Below are positions 35,442 to 45,000 of a stretch of DNA of 64,000 nt, one piece after another. A model generated the notes under the pieces. The model searched no databases. It was not told the DNA's origin and saw nothing but the letters and a program-made list of their open reading frames with translations. This DNA comes from DAOSCP01 sp035379625. Lineage in GTDB: Bacteria; Bacteroidota; Ignavibacteria; Ignavibacteriales; DAOSCP01. The translations under genes were made by a program, and so were the position numbers. Numbering within the stretch: position 1 is the stretch's first letter; the number at the start of each line of letters is the position of its first letter. Location of the stretch: the NCBI GenBank assembly GCA_035379625.1, contig DAOSVM010000007.1:25476-89475 (forward strand). The letters are read 5' to 3'.

Positions 35442-36340
35442 TGTAATTTGGCTCGTTTTTTAAAGAAAGTTAAAAGAGCAACATCAAAAGGAGTAGATGT
35501 TGTAATTAATTCATAATCAATATCATACTTAGCAACTTCATTTTTAATATCATTTAAGTATTTTTGTACTAATTCTTTGTAGTCTTTTTGAATTTGCAAA
35601 GGAGTTGTATGCATTTTCTCATTAGTTTCTAGATCCAAAAATAATTTATCAGCACCAAAATCGAAATTAATTTCTTCAGGATCGAGAATTTGGAAAAGAA
35701 TAATATCATTTTTTTTACTTTTGATTTTCTTTATAAAATTTATAACATTTTCTTTAGTTTCAATTAAATCAGAGAAAACTATAACAAGACCATTTTTTTT
35801 GATGTTGTCAATAATTTCAAGGAGTGATTTGTAGCTATTACTTTTTCCGCCTGGATGAATGTTGTGAATAGTTTTTAATATTTCAAAATAATGAGAATTT
35901 GAAGCTTTTGGGGGTATAAAATTTTCAATTTTATCAGAATAAACTGTTAGAGAGATTGCATCTCTTTGTTTATTTAAAATATAAGCCATAGCACCTGCTA
36001 AAAGCTTCACATATTCAATTTTAGTGAAATACTTTTTATTATCAGAAGAATAATTAAGTGAATTGCTGGAATCTATAAAAATATAAGAGTTTACATTTGT
36101 TTCTTCATCATATTGTTTAACGAAGTATTTTTCAGTTTTAGCTACTATCTTCCAATCAATATTTTTTAAAGGGTCTCCGGGGTAATATTGCCGATGTTCA
36201 GAAAAATCTACACTAAAACCGTGATATGGGCTTTTATGAATACCAATCATAAAGCCTTCGGCAATATTTTTGACTTTTAAGTCAAAATTGCTAATTTTAT
36301 TTATAGCCTTTTTGTGATATTCTGTATAATTTAATTTCAT
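35438..36340 (-). CDS. DUF58-domain protein (MoxR-associated vWA-like)
   Basis: The 300-residue protein has the DUF58 signature close to the N-terminus (GFSVDFSEHRQYYPGDPLKNIDWKIVAKTEKYFVKQYDEE) followed by a von Willebrand factor A-like fold beginning SYIFIDSSNSLNYSS, with VIVFSDLIE near the end of the metal-site strands. Members are usually encoded beside MoxR AAA+ ATPases and take part in assembly or stress functions that are poorly defined. No moxR gene is in this window. Each end overlaps a neighbour by 4 bases (nadK downstream, the TPR lipoprotein upstream). Confidence 0.88.
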   Translation of the reverse strand: MKLNYTEYHKKAINKISNFDLKVKNIAEGFMIGIHKSPYHGFSVDFSEHRQYYPGDPLKNIDWKIVAKTEKYFVKQYDEETNVNSYIFIDSSNSLNYSSDNKKYFTKIEYVKLLAGAMAYILNKQRDAISLTVYSDKIENFIPPKASNSHYFEILKTIHNIHPGGKSNSYKSLLEIIDNIKKNGLVIVFSDLIETKENVINFIKKIKSKKNDIILFQILDPEEINFDFGADKLFLDLETNEKMHTTPLQIQKDYKELVQKYLNDIKNEVAKYDIDYELITTSTPFDVALLTFFKKRAKLQ

Positions 36341-36798
36341 TTTTCGCCTAGTGTTTCAAGCATTTCTTTACTTAATGTTGCGTATTTAGAGTTTGGATAA
36401 TTTGAGATAATATTATGATAAATTATCGTCGCATTTTTATAATCTTTAACTTTATATTGATAAGTTAAAGCTTTATAATATATAGCTTTCAATTTTAAAT
36501 CGCTATTGGGATATTTTTTAATAATTGAATCACAATATGCAATTGATTTAAGACCTGCAATTGTTTTAGGTATATCAGAATTCTCTGTGTAAATTTTTGC
36601 AAGTTCGTACAAAGCTAGTGGAGCTTCTTTGGATTTAGGATTATTTTTATAAATGTCTTCATAAATCATAATTGCTACAGGAATATGATTTTTAGTTTGT
36701 GAGAATTTAGCTAATTTATATTTTTCAGTTGGTGTTTTTAAGTTACATCCAGTAAAAATTATTGATAAAAATGATAACAGAATTATAAATTTTTTCAT
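36337..36798 (-). CDS. Small TPR lipoprotein (BamD/YbgF-like)
   Basis: The 153-residue protein has a lipoprotein signal ending LSIIFTGC and then three or four tetratricopeptide-like helix pairs (VAIMIYEDIYKNNPKSKEAPLALYELAKIY, YCDSIIKKYPNSDLKLKAIYYKAL, IYHNIISNYPNSKYATLSKEML). The repeated KYPNS motif is typical of outer-membrane-associated TPR proteins such as BamD and CpoB, but the protein is much shorter than BamD (about 240 residues), so I do not assign it to the Bam complex. It overlaps the DUF58 gene by 4 bases. Confidence 0.75.
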   Translation of the reverse strand: MKKFIILLSFLSIIFTGCNLKTPTEKYKLAKFSQTKNHIPVAIMIYEDIYKNNPKSKEAPLALYELAKIYTENSDIPKTIAGLKSIAYCDSIIKKYPNSDLKLKAIYYKALTYQYKVKDYKNATIIYHNIISNYPNSKYATLSKEMLETLGEK

Positions 36799-36814
36799 TT
36801 TTACACTCCTTGTT

Positions 36815-38056
36815 TTATTTTAGCCACGCAATTACATCTTTAAAGTTAGGCTTTTTACCAGTAATCATAATGGCAGTTTTGTAGATTTTTGCACTAAGAT
36901 AAAAAATAAAAATAGCTGTTAACAAATTGATAAAAATTGAAATTAATATTTGATATAAAGGTACATCAGTAACATTCATTTTTACCGGCATTACAATAAT
37001 TGATGTGAAAGGTGTAAAAGCTGTTATATTTGCTATAGGACTAGAAGGATTTTCAACCATAGAAATAGCAATAAAGAAAGGTATCATTATTAATAATGTA
37101 ATAGGCCATACACCAGATTGCGCATCTTGTGGGTTATCGTACATTGAACCAACAGCAGCAAATAATCCAACAAAAGTTATCAAACCTAAAACAAAGTTGA
37201 AAATAAAATATATGAATTTTAATGGATCAATAGATATGAGCCAATCTTTCGGTAACTGAATTAACATATTAGATGAAACTAGGAAAATAGGGGTTAACCA
37301 AATTATCATTTGTAAAGTTGAGGTAATAACATTACCGATAATTTTACCAGTCATAAATTCTATAGGTCTTACTGCAGATAAAATTACTTCAACAACTCGA
37401 TTAGCTTTTTCTTCGATAATAGAGCTCATTGTAGTACTACCTGTCATTAATAAACTAAAATACAAAAGAAAAGCCATAACTATAGCAATAATCAAATTTG
37501 AATTTGAATTTTTTTCAATGCCTTTGTCAGTAGAAATTTTAAAAGTATTAAAGTCAATTCGTTTATTTAAAAATTCGATGTCATTTTTGGAAATATTTTT
37601 ATTTTTTAAGTATTCGCTAGTAATATAGTTGTTGAAAATTGATTCTATCTTATTAAATAATTTTTTGTCATAAGTATTTTTTGAGTAATAATCAATTTTT
37701 TTAGTTGTGAGAGAATTATTTTTGAAAATAAAGAAACCGTCAATTTTATTTGAACGGAGTAAAGCCATATTTTGCTCAATTGTCTCCTTTTCTGAAGTAA
37801 AAGGAAGAACTATAAGATCCAAATTTTCAATTTTGTTTTTTGCATAAATTTTATTTAAGCTGTCAACAATTGATTTGTTTTCAACAAAAATTGTAATTCT
37901 TTGGGTTGCTTCATTTTCTTGACTTAGATAATATTGGAACCAACCAATAAAAATAAAAAATATTGGGAATAATAAAGTTGAGATAATAAAAGCTTTACTG
38001 AATAATTTTTCTTTCAATTCTCTTTTTATAATGACAAATATTTTATTTATATTCAT
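36815..38056 (-). CDS. ABC-2-type transporter permease (NatB-like)
   Basis: The 413-residue protein has an N-terminal membrane segment (KAFIISTLLFPIFFIFIGWF), an extracytoplasmic domain of about 160 residues, and five further membrane segments in the C-terminal half. The loop SSIIEEKANRVVEVILSAVRPIEFMTGKIIGN is the family signature of NatB/ABC-2 permeases. I start at the ATG at 38056, one base after the stop of the ATPase gene; the frame is open further upstream but that part would lie inside the ATPase gene. The substrate is unknown; homologues export sodium or small molecules. Confidence 0.88.
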   Translation of the reverse strand: MNINKIFVIIKRELKEKLFSKAFIISTLLFPIFFIFIGWFQYYLSQENEATQRITIFVENKSIVDSLNKIYAKNKIENLDLIVLPFTSEKETIEQNMALLRSNKIDGFFIFKNNSLTTKKIDYYSKNTYDKKLFNKIESIFNNYITSEYLKNKNISKNDIEFLNKRIDFNTFKISTDKGIEKNSNSNLIIAIVMAFLLYFSLLMTGSTTMSSIIEEKANRVVEVILSAVRPIEFMTGKIIGNVITSTLQMIIWLTPIFLVSSNMLIQLPKDWLISIDPLKFIYFIFNFVLGLITFVGLFAAVGSMYDNPQDAQSGVWPITLLIMIPFFIAISMVENPSSPIANITAFTPFTSIIVMPVKMNVTDVPLYQILISIFINLLTAIFIFYLSAKIYKTAIMITGKKPNFKDVIAWLK

Positions 38057-38057
38057 T

Positions 38058-38984
38058 TTAAACCTCTTGAATTTCTTTTTGTACGTATGAAAAGTAAATA
38101 TGTTGTAATGAAATGTCGTTTGCACGGAACTCATTAACAATAATGTTATTTTCAACTAAATATTTTAAGAAATCTTGAGGTTTAATATTTTCTTTCAATT
38201 TAATTGATTTACTTTTACCGAAAGATGCGATATTTTCAATAAAATTATTCAAATCAATTTCTTCTATATTGGATTCTGTAGATAAAATAACATTAGACTT
38301 TGCAAAATTTGCTTTAACATCTTCAATATTTCCTGATAAGATATTTTTGCCTTCGTCAATAAAAAGAATGGAATCGCTAATTTTTTCGGCAAAATCAATT
38401 AAATGAGTTGAATAAACTATAGTTTTACCTGCTTGTTTTTGTTCGTAAATAATATCTTTAATAATATTGATGTTAATTGGATCTAAACCGGACAATGGTT
38501 CATCTAAAATAATAATTTCTGGATTTGTAATAATTGTTGCAATAAATTGTATTTTTTGTTGATTGCCTTTAGAAAGATCTTGGATTTTTGCATTTTTTCT
38601 ATCTTTTAAATCAAAAATTTCGAGATAATTTTCAATCATTTTTTGAGTTTTTTTGCTTATTACATTTCTTAGTTCTGCAAAAAAGATAAGAGTATCCCAT
38701 ACGGTCATTTTTTTGTAGAGCCCACGTTCTTCAGGGAGATAAGATATGTATTTGGGTAATTCAGTTGATTTACTAGTAATAGTTTTGTCATTAAAATGAT
38801 ATGTGATTTCACCATTATCAGGTTGATAAATATCCAACATTATTCTTAGAGTAGTTGTTTTGCCAGCTCCGTTTCGTCCAATAATTGCAAAAATAGAATT
38901 TTTAGGAATAGTAAAAGATAGATTGTTAACTGCAACAATATTACCAAATGTTTTTTTTAAGTTTTTAATTTCTACAATATCCAT
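38058..38984 (-). CDS. ABC transporter ATP-binding protein (NatA-like)
   Basis: The 308-residue protein is the ATPase partner of the downstream permease. It has Walker A GRNGAGKTTTLRIML near residue 38, a Q-loop segment YLPEERGLYKKMTV, the ABC signature as LSKGNQQKIQFIATI (SKGNQQ in place of LSGGQ), Walker B EIIILDEPLSGLDPININ and the switch His in YSTHLIDFAEK. A C-terminal domain of about 80 residues is typical for ABC-2 exporters. The SKGNQQ signature and the ERGLY Q-loop place it in the NatA/YhaQ-type group. Confidence 0.92.
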   Translation of the reverse strand: MDIVEIKNLKKTFGNIVAVNNLSFTIPKNSIFAIIGRNGAGKTTTLRIMLDIYQPDNGEITYHFNDKTITSKSTELPKYISYLPEERGLYKKMTVWDTLIFFAELRNVISKKTQKMIENYLEIFDLKDRKNAKIQDLSKGNQQKIQFIATIITNPEIIILDEPLSGLDPININIIKDIIYEQKQAGKTIVYSTHLIDFAEKISDSILFIDEGKNILSGNIEDVKANFAKSNVILSTESNIEEIDLNNFIENIASFGKSKSIKLKENIKPQDFLKYLVENNIIVNEFRANDISLQHIYFSYVQKEIQEV

Positions 38985-38999
38985 GATTGTTTCCTTAAT

Positions 39000-39383
39000 T
39001 TAATTGTTTTTAGCTCCTTCTTTAATCCATTGATAAACAGCTTTTCGTTGTTTTTCAGTTAAAGGTGGATTTGGAAATGGTGGCATATATTTTGTATCGT
39101 AAGGATTAAGTACTTGATAAAATCTACTTGCAGAAGGGTTATAAGGGTAAACAATGCGGTAATTGGCAGTGATTTTTTGATAAGTTGTAAAAGAAAGCCT
39201 ACCAGCAATTTGATTATCATTATGGCATTGGCTACATTTTATATTAATAAAAGGGTAAATATGTTTATTAAATGATATATTAGAGTCAGGGATTAATTTA
39301 TCTTGTTCGTCTATATCAGTTAATTTTGTATCGTCACAACCGTAAAATAAAAATAAAATGAAAATTAGAGGGAAATATTTCAT
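39000..39383 (-). CDS. Small c-type cytochrome lipoprotein
   Basis: The 127-residue protein has a lipoprotein signal (MKYFPLIFILFLFYGC) and one heme-binding CSQCH motif (INIKCSQCHNDNQIAG), with a distal MPPFPNPPLTEKQRKAVYQWIKEGAK segment whose Met is the likely sixth heme ligand. This is the planctomycete/Bacteroidota short cytochrome c type (PSD1-like). It implies a periplasmic electron-carrying role and the presence of a cytochrome c maturation system elsewhere. It lies 15 bases downstream of the ABC ATPase start, that is, just upstream in the same minus-strand direction. Confidence 0.82.
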   Translation of the reverse strand: MKYFPLIFILFLFYGCDDTKLTDIDEQDKLIPDSNISFNKHIYPFINIKCSQCHNDNQIAGRLSFTTYQKITANYRIVYPYNPSASRFYQVLNPYDTKYMPPFPNPPLTEKQRKAVYQWIKEGAKNN

Positions 39384-39454
39384 TGTTTTTTTTGTTTAAT
39401 TTTGTAATTTAAAAATAAGATTTTTCAACTAAAAAACAAAAAATTGGAGACTAA

Positions 39455-39796
39455 ATGGATTTTAAAAAGGCAGTATTTTATTTTAGTAATACTGATAAAG
39501 TTCAACATAAGCCGCTGTATGTTGCTTTGTTAGAACTTGCAAAGGCTAATAAAATTGAAGGCGCAACTGTATTAAAAGGAATAAGTGGTTTCGGAAAATC
39601 TAGTAAGTATCAAAGTTCCACACTATTTGAATTAACAGATAAATCACCAATAATAGTTTACGTAATTGATGAAAAAGAAAAATTATTAAATTTTATTGAA
39701 AAAGCTAAAGAATTATTAGAAAAAGCGCAAAAAGGTGTATTGATTACAATAGAAGATGTTGATATAATACATTATCACATCGGGAAGAATTATTAG
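39455..39796 (+). CDS. DUF190 (PII-like) protein
   Basis: The 113-residue protein matches the DUF190 family: HKPLYVALLELAKANKIEGATVLKGISGFGKSSKYQSS, then SPIIVYVIDEKEKLLNFIEKAKELL and VLITIEDVDIIHYH. The family has a PII-like ferredoxin fold and is often encoded beside the CrcB fluoride channel or in regulatory settings; no crcB is nearby. The ATG at 39455 has GGAGA in front. It is flanked by the divergent cytochrome gene and by GH97 but shares no clear function with either. Confidence 0.88.
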   Translation: MDFKKAVFYFSNTDKVQHKPLYVALLELAKANKIEGATVLKGISGFGKSSKYQSSTLFELTDKSPIIVYVIDEKEKLLNFIEKAKELLEKAQKGVLITIEDVDIIHYHIGKNY

Positions 39797-39854
39797 GATA
39801 AATTTTTTTTTTTTTATTGAGTTTTTTATATTGCAATAACAAATTTATTTTTTT

Positions 39855-41966
39855 ATGAAAAAACTTATCTTTCTTTTACTTGCTTATTTGGTTTCCTTGT
39901 CACAAACTTTTTACTCTCCCAAGGGACAATATACCATTAAAGTTAATGGAAATTATTTTAATGTTTTTTTTAAAAATAAAATTATTATTAAAAATTTAAG
40001 TTTTGGTTTTGAAACTAATGAAAAAATTAATTTCAAGGATGCGAAATTAGTTAAAATTGATAGTTTAAAGGAAGACTATGTTTGGCAAACTGTTTGGGGA
40101 GAAGAATCTGAAATACGAAATAATTGTAATATCTATATATTAAATTATACAATTAAAGAACAGGAATTTGATTTTAAGATAGTTTTCAAAGTTTTTGATG
40201 ATGGTTTTGCTTTTAGATATGAATTTCCAAAGCAAAATAGATATTCTTATTTGGTGATAAAAGATGAATTGACAAGTTTCGAATTTTTAAAAGATCATAA
40301 CGCTTTTTGGATACCAGGTGATTATAATACAAATGAATATAAATATTTTAGGACAAGATTGAGTGAAGTAAATTCGTCAGTTGGTGAAAAATTTAAGGAA
40401 ATTGGAGTAAAATCTATTATAAATGGAGCTGTGCAAACTCCATTATTACTCAAAACAGATGATGGTATTTATATAAGTTTACACGAAGCAGCATTGATAG
40501 ATTTTCCTGCAATGAATTATGAGATTTTAGAAGGAGGGAAAAAATTAAAGGTTCATTTGGTTCCTGATGCTGTTGGTAATAGAGCTTATGTACAAACACC
40601 ATTTAAGACGCCATGGAGAACGTTTATCATATCAGATAGGGCTACAGATATTTTAAGTTCAAGGATGATTTTAAATTTGAATGAGCCTTGTAAAATTAAT
40701 GATGTTTCTTGGATTAAGCCAATGAAGTTTATAGGTGTTTGGTGGGAGATGCATGTTGGTTTGAAAAGTTGGAATTATGCGGATACAAATAATATTAATA
40801 TTTATACTACAAAATGGAATGAATTAAAGCCTAATGGTCGACACGGAGCTACAACAGAAAGAGCAAAATTTTATATTGATTTTGCCAAGAAACATGGAAT
40901 AGATGGTGTTTTGTATGAAGGTTGGAATGTAGGCTGGGAAGATTGGTACGGTAATTGGAAAGAGAATGTTTTTGATTTTTTAACACCTTATCCTGATTTT
41001 GATATTAAAGAAGTTTCAAATTATGCAAAAGAAAAGAATGTAAAATTGATTATGCATCATGAGACTTCGGGTTCTGTAACAAATTATGAGAGGTATATTG
41101 ATACAGCTTTTAAGTTTATGAAGTATTATGGTTATGATGCAGTTAAGACTGGTTATGTAGGAAGAATTATTCCGAGAGGGGAAAATCATGATGGTCAATG
41201 GATGATAAATCATTATGTGAGGGTGGCAGAAAAAGCTGCAAAATATAAAATTATGATTGATGCACATGAGCCGGTAAGACCAACAGGATTGCATAGAACT
41301 TATCCAAATTGGTTGGCTTGTGAAGCGGCAAGAGGGAATGAGTACAATGCTTGGTCTGATGGTAATCCTCCAGAGCATGAGACAATTCTACCTTTTACAA
41401 GATTGATTGGCGGACCAATGGATTATACACCTGGTATTTTTCAAATAAAATTGGATTATTATAAGACTGGAAATAAAAATAATGTTCATACAACAATAGT
41501 TAAGCAATTGGCACTATTTGTTACAATGTATAGTCCTGTGCAGATGTTGGCAGATTTACCTGAAAATTATGAAAGATTTCCAGACTTATTTGAATTTTTG
41601 AAAAAAGTTCCTGTAGATTGGAAAAAATCTTTATATTTAAATGCTGAGCCGGGTGAATATATTACAATAGCTAGAAAAGATAAGAATTCAGATGATTGGT
41701 ATTTGGGTTCGATTACAAATGAAAAAGAAAGACAATTTGATATTAAGTTGAATTTTTTGGATGAAAATCAAAATTACTTATGTATAATTTACAGAGATGG
41801 AGAGAAAGCTCACTGGGGTAAGAATCCAATGGAATATAAAATTGAACAGTTTATTGTTAATTCCAAAACTAATTTAAAGTTGAAATTAGCTCCAGGAGGA
41901 GGAGTAGCTGTTATATTTACAAAGATTTCTGCAAATGATGTTAAAGGAATACCTTTTTATAAATAA
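39855..41966 (+). CDS. GH97-family alpha-glucosidase
   Basis: The 703-residue enzyme starts with a signal peptide (MKKLIFLLLAYLVSLSQ), has an N-terminal beta-sandwich to about residue 280, a catalytic barrel, and a C-terminal beta domain. Family blocks are GVWWEMHVGLKSW, DGVLYEGWNVGWEDWYGNW, IMHHETSGSVTNYERY, VKTGYVGRIIPRGENHDGQWM, DAHEPVRPTG and LGWTRLIGG-like FTRLIGGPMDYTPG. GH97 contains inverting alpha-glucosidases such as SusB and retaining alpha-galactosidases. The KTGYVG segment has Gly where retaining members carry the Asp nucleophile, so I infer the inverting alpha-glucosidase type. The reading frame begins 59 bases after DUF190. Confidence 0.9.
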   Translation: MKKLIFLLLAYLVSLSQTFYSPKGQYTIKVNGNYFNVFFKNKIIIKNLSFGFETNEKINFKDAKLVKIDSLKEDYVWQTVWGEESEIRNNCNIYILNYTIKEQEFDFKIVFKVFDDGFAFRYEFPKQNRYSYLVIKDELTSFEFLKDHNAFWIPGDYNTNEYKYFRTRLSEVNSSVGEKFKEIGVKSIINGAVQTPLLLKTDDGIYISLHEAALIDFPAMNYEILEGGKKLKVHLVPDAVGNRAYVQTPFKTPWRTFIISDRATDILSSRMILNLNEPCKINDVSWIKPMKFIGVWWEMHVGLKSWNYADTNNINIYTTKWNELKPNGRHGATTERAKFYIDFAKKHGIDGVLYEGWNVGWEDWYGNWKENVFDFLTPYPDFDIKEVSNYAKEKNVKLIMHHETSGSVTNYERYIDTAFKFMKYYGYDAVKTGYVGRIIPRGENHDGQWMINHYVRVAEKAAKYKIMIDAHEPVRPTGLHRTYPNWLACEAARGNEYNAWSDGNPPEHETILPFTRLIGGPMDYTPGIFQIKLDYYKTGNKNNVHTTIVKQLALFVTMYSPVQMLADLPENYERFPDLFEFLKKVPVDWKKSLYLNAEPGEYITIARKDKNSDDWYLGSITNEKERQFDIKLNFLDENQNYLCIIYRDGEKAHWGKNPMEYKIEQFIVNSKTNLKLKLAPGGGVAVIFTKISANDVKGIPFYK

Positions 41967-41972
41967 TGTAGA

Positions 41973-42007
41973 AAAGTTGTCTCTATTTTAAGGGGCAACT
42001 TTTTTTT
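41973..42007 (+). terminator. Terminator-like hairpin between GH97 and purL
   Basis: AAAGTTGTCTC (41973-41983) pairs with GGGGCAACTTT (41992-42002), with two G-U pairs, and is followed by a run of T. It starts 7 bases after the GH97 stop and ends 22 bases before purL. Confidence 0.75.
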
Positions 42008-42029
42008 ATAAGAAAATAAGGGGTTATAA

Positions 42030-45000
42030 ATGGGAGTTAAAAGGATTTTTGTAGAAAAAAAGGATGGTTTTAATAACGAAGCATTGAATTTATTAAATGA
42101 ATTTAAAACTTACCTAAGAATAAAGAATATAAAAGAATTAAAAATTTTACATAGATATTATGTTGAAGGTATAGATGATAATACTTTTGAGCAGGCTGCA
42201 AAAATAGTTTTTTCAGAAGCACCTGTTGATAGATATTTTATTAAAGATCATCCTTACAATGATTGGTTTGAGTTTGCAGTAGAATATCATCCAGGGCAAT
42301 ATGATCAAAGAGCTGATTCGGCTGCGCAGTGTATTCAAATTTTGACACAAAAAGAACAGCCTGTGGTAAGATATGCTAAAGTTTATTTAATGAAAGGAGA
42401 TTTAAGTAAAGAGGATATTGATAAGATAAAAAAATATACTATTAATGAAACAGATTCACAAGAGGCAAGAAAAGATATACCAGAAACATTAGAAGTAAGA
42501 ATTGAAGTACCTGATGAAATAGAGATTTTGGATAATTTTATAAATTTAAGTGAAAAAGAATTAAAAGAATATCTTGTAAAATATGAATTAGCAATGAATT
42601 ATGAAGATTTATTGTTTTGCCAGGAATATTTTAAATATATTGAAAAAAGAAATCCAACGATAACTGAAATAAGAATATTAGATACCTATTGGTCGGATCA
42701 TTGTAGACATACAACTTTTTTAACAGAGATAGTAGAGGTTGAATTTTCAATAAAAGATGAGGTAGGAAAGAAAATAAAAGACGTTTTTTATGAATATTTG
42801 AATTTACGTGAAAAGTTAGGAATTACAAAACCAATATGTTTAATGGATATAGCAACAATAGCAGCAAAGGGCTTAAAAAAAGCAGGTAAATTAAAGGATT
42901 TAGATGAATCAGATGAAATAAATGCATGTTCTATAAAAATAAAAGTAAAAACTGATCAGGGAGAAGAGGATTGGTTATTGATGTTTAAGAATGAAACACA
43001 TAACCATCCGACTGAGATAGAGCCATTTGGTGGCGCTGCAACTTGTTTGGGAGGAGCAATTAGAGATCCGCTTTCGGGGCGAAGTTATGTATATCAAGCG
43101 ATGAGAGTAACTGGTTCTGGTGATCCTACACAACCATTTCAAAGGACATTACCGGGTAAACTACCACAAAGAAAAATAACAATAGGGGCAGCTCATGGAT
43201 ATAGTTCTTACGGTAATCAAATAGGTTTAGCAACAGGACTTGTAAAGGAAATTTATCATCCTGGTTATATTGCAAAAAGAATGGAGATAGGTGCAGTGAT
43301 TGGTGCGGCACCGATAGAAAATGTTCGTAGAGAGAAACCTGTTAAAGGTGATGTTGTAATATTGGTTGGTGGAAGAACAGGAAGAGATGGATGTGGTGGG
43401 GCAACTGGGAGTTCTAAGGCACACAATGAAAAGTCTATAGAAAAAGCAGGAGCAGAAGTTCAAAAGGGAAATCCGCCAATAGAACGAAAATTGCAAAGAT
43501 TACTTAGAAATCCAGAAGCTACGTTATTGATAAAAAAATGCAATGATTTTGGTGCAGGTGGTGTTTCTGTAGCGATAGGAGAATTGGCAGATGGTGTTGA
43601 TATTAACCTTGATGCTGTACCTAAAAAATATGAAGGATTAGATGGTACAGAATTGGCTATTTCGGAATCACAGGAAAGGATGGCTGTAGTTGTTGATAAG
43701 AAAGATGCTCAAAAGTTTATAGATTTAGCAAAAATGGAAAATCTTGAAGCAACGATAGTTGCAGAAGTAACTGATTTAAATCGAATGAGAATGTTTTGGA
43801 AAAATTCGAAAATTGTTGATATTTCAAGAGATTTCTTAAACAGCAATGGAGCCCCTAGAGAAACAAAAGTCAAAGTTTTAAAGCAAAATATTAAACTTAA
43901 TAAAAAATACTATATTTCATTAAAAGAGGAATTATACAAGAAATTGAAGGATTTGAATTCTTGCAGTCAAAAGGGATTAGTTGAAAGATTTGATAGTAGT
44001 ATTGGGCAAGGGACAGTTTTAATACCATTTGGTGGAAAGTATCAATTGACTCCTTCTCAAGTAATGGTAGCGAAAATTCCTGTATTATATAAAGATACAT
44101 CAACAGTAAGTTTAATGTCATATGGCTTTGACCCATATCTTACTGAACAATCTCCATTTATAGGAGCGATTTATTCAATAATCGAATCTGTTGCAAAATT
44201 AGTTGCTGCAGGATGCGATTATAAAAAAGTTTATCTTTCCCTACAAGAATATTTTGAGAGATTGGGAAATGATCCAGCTAAGTGGGGAAAGCCATTTTCT
44301 GCACTTTTAGGAGCGTTCTATGTACAAATGAATTTAGGAATAGCGGCAATAGGTGGTAAAGATAGTATGTCTGGGACATATAATGATTTAAATGTTCCCC
44401 CGACTTTAGTATCATTTGCAGTTTCTACAAATGATCTAAAAAATGTAATTAGCAACGAATTAAAAGAATATGATAGCAAAATTGTTGCAATTCAAATTAA
44501 ATTTGAAAATAATTTGCCAGATTTTGATAATATAAAGTATGTTTTTGATAAAATTAACAAGTTTATAAAAAACAAAAATATTAAATCAGCTTATTTTGTT
44601 TCTCAAGAAAGTATTGCAGAAGCTATATCAAAAATGAGTTTTGGTAATAGAATAGGAATAGAGATAGATAAAGGTTTGGAGTTAGATTTTCTTTTGAATA
44701 AAAATTATAATACATTTTTATGCGAAGTTAATAGTAGTTTCTTTGATGAAGAATTTATTTACATAGGAAAATGTATAAAAGACGAAGAAATAAGATACAG
44801 AAACGAGATAATTAAAATTAACGAAGCTATTGATGAGTGGTTAAAAAAATTAGATGATGTTTTTCCAATTCATTCAAGAAATAATGAAAAGTATAAAAAT
44901 GCAAAGATTGAACCTATATTATATAAAAATACCAAAAAAGTTAAATCCAATGTAAAAATTGCTAAGCCAAGGGTTTTTATTCCAGTATTTCCCGGTACAA

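Noticed and set aside
36815..38155. A longer ABC permease starting at 38155.
   Set aside because: The extra 33 residues lie inside the ATPase gene, and an ATG one base after the ATPase stop gives the normal permease N-terminus.
41880..41917. Promoter for purL inside the GH97 gene (TTGAAA ... TATATT).
   Set aside because: The spacer is 26 bases, far outside the usable range.
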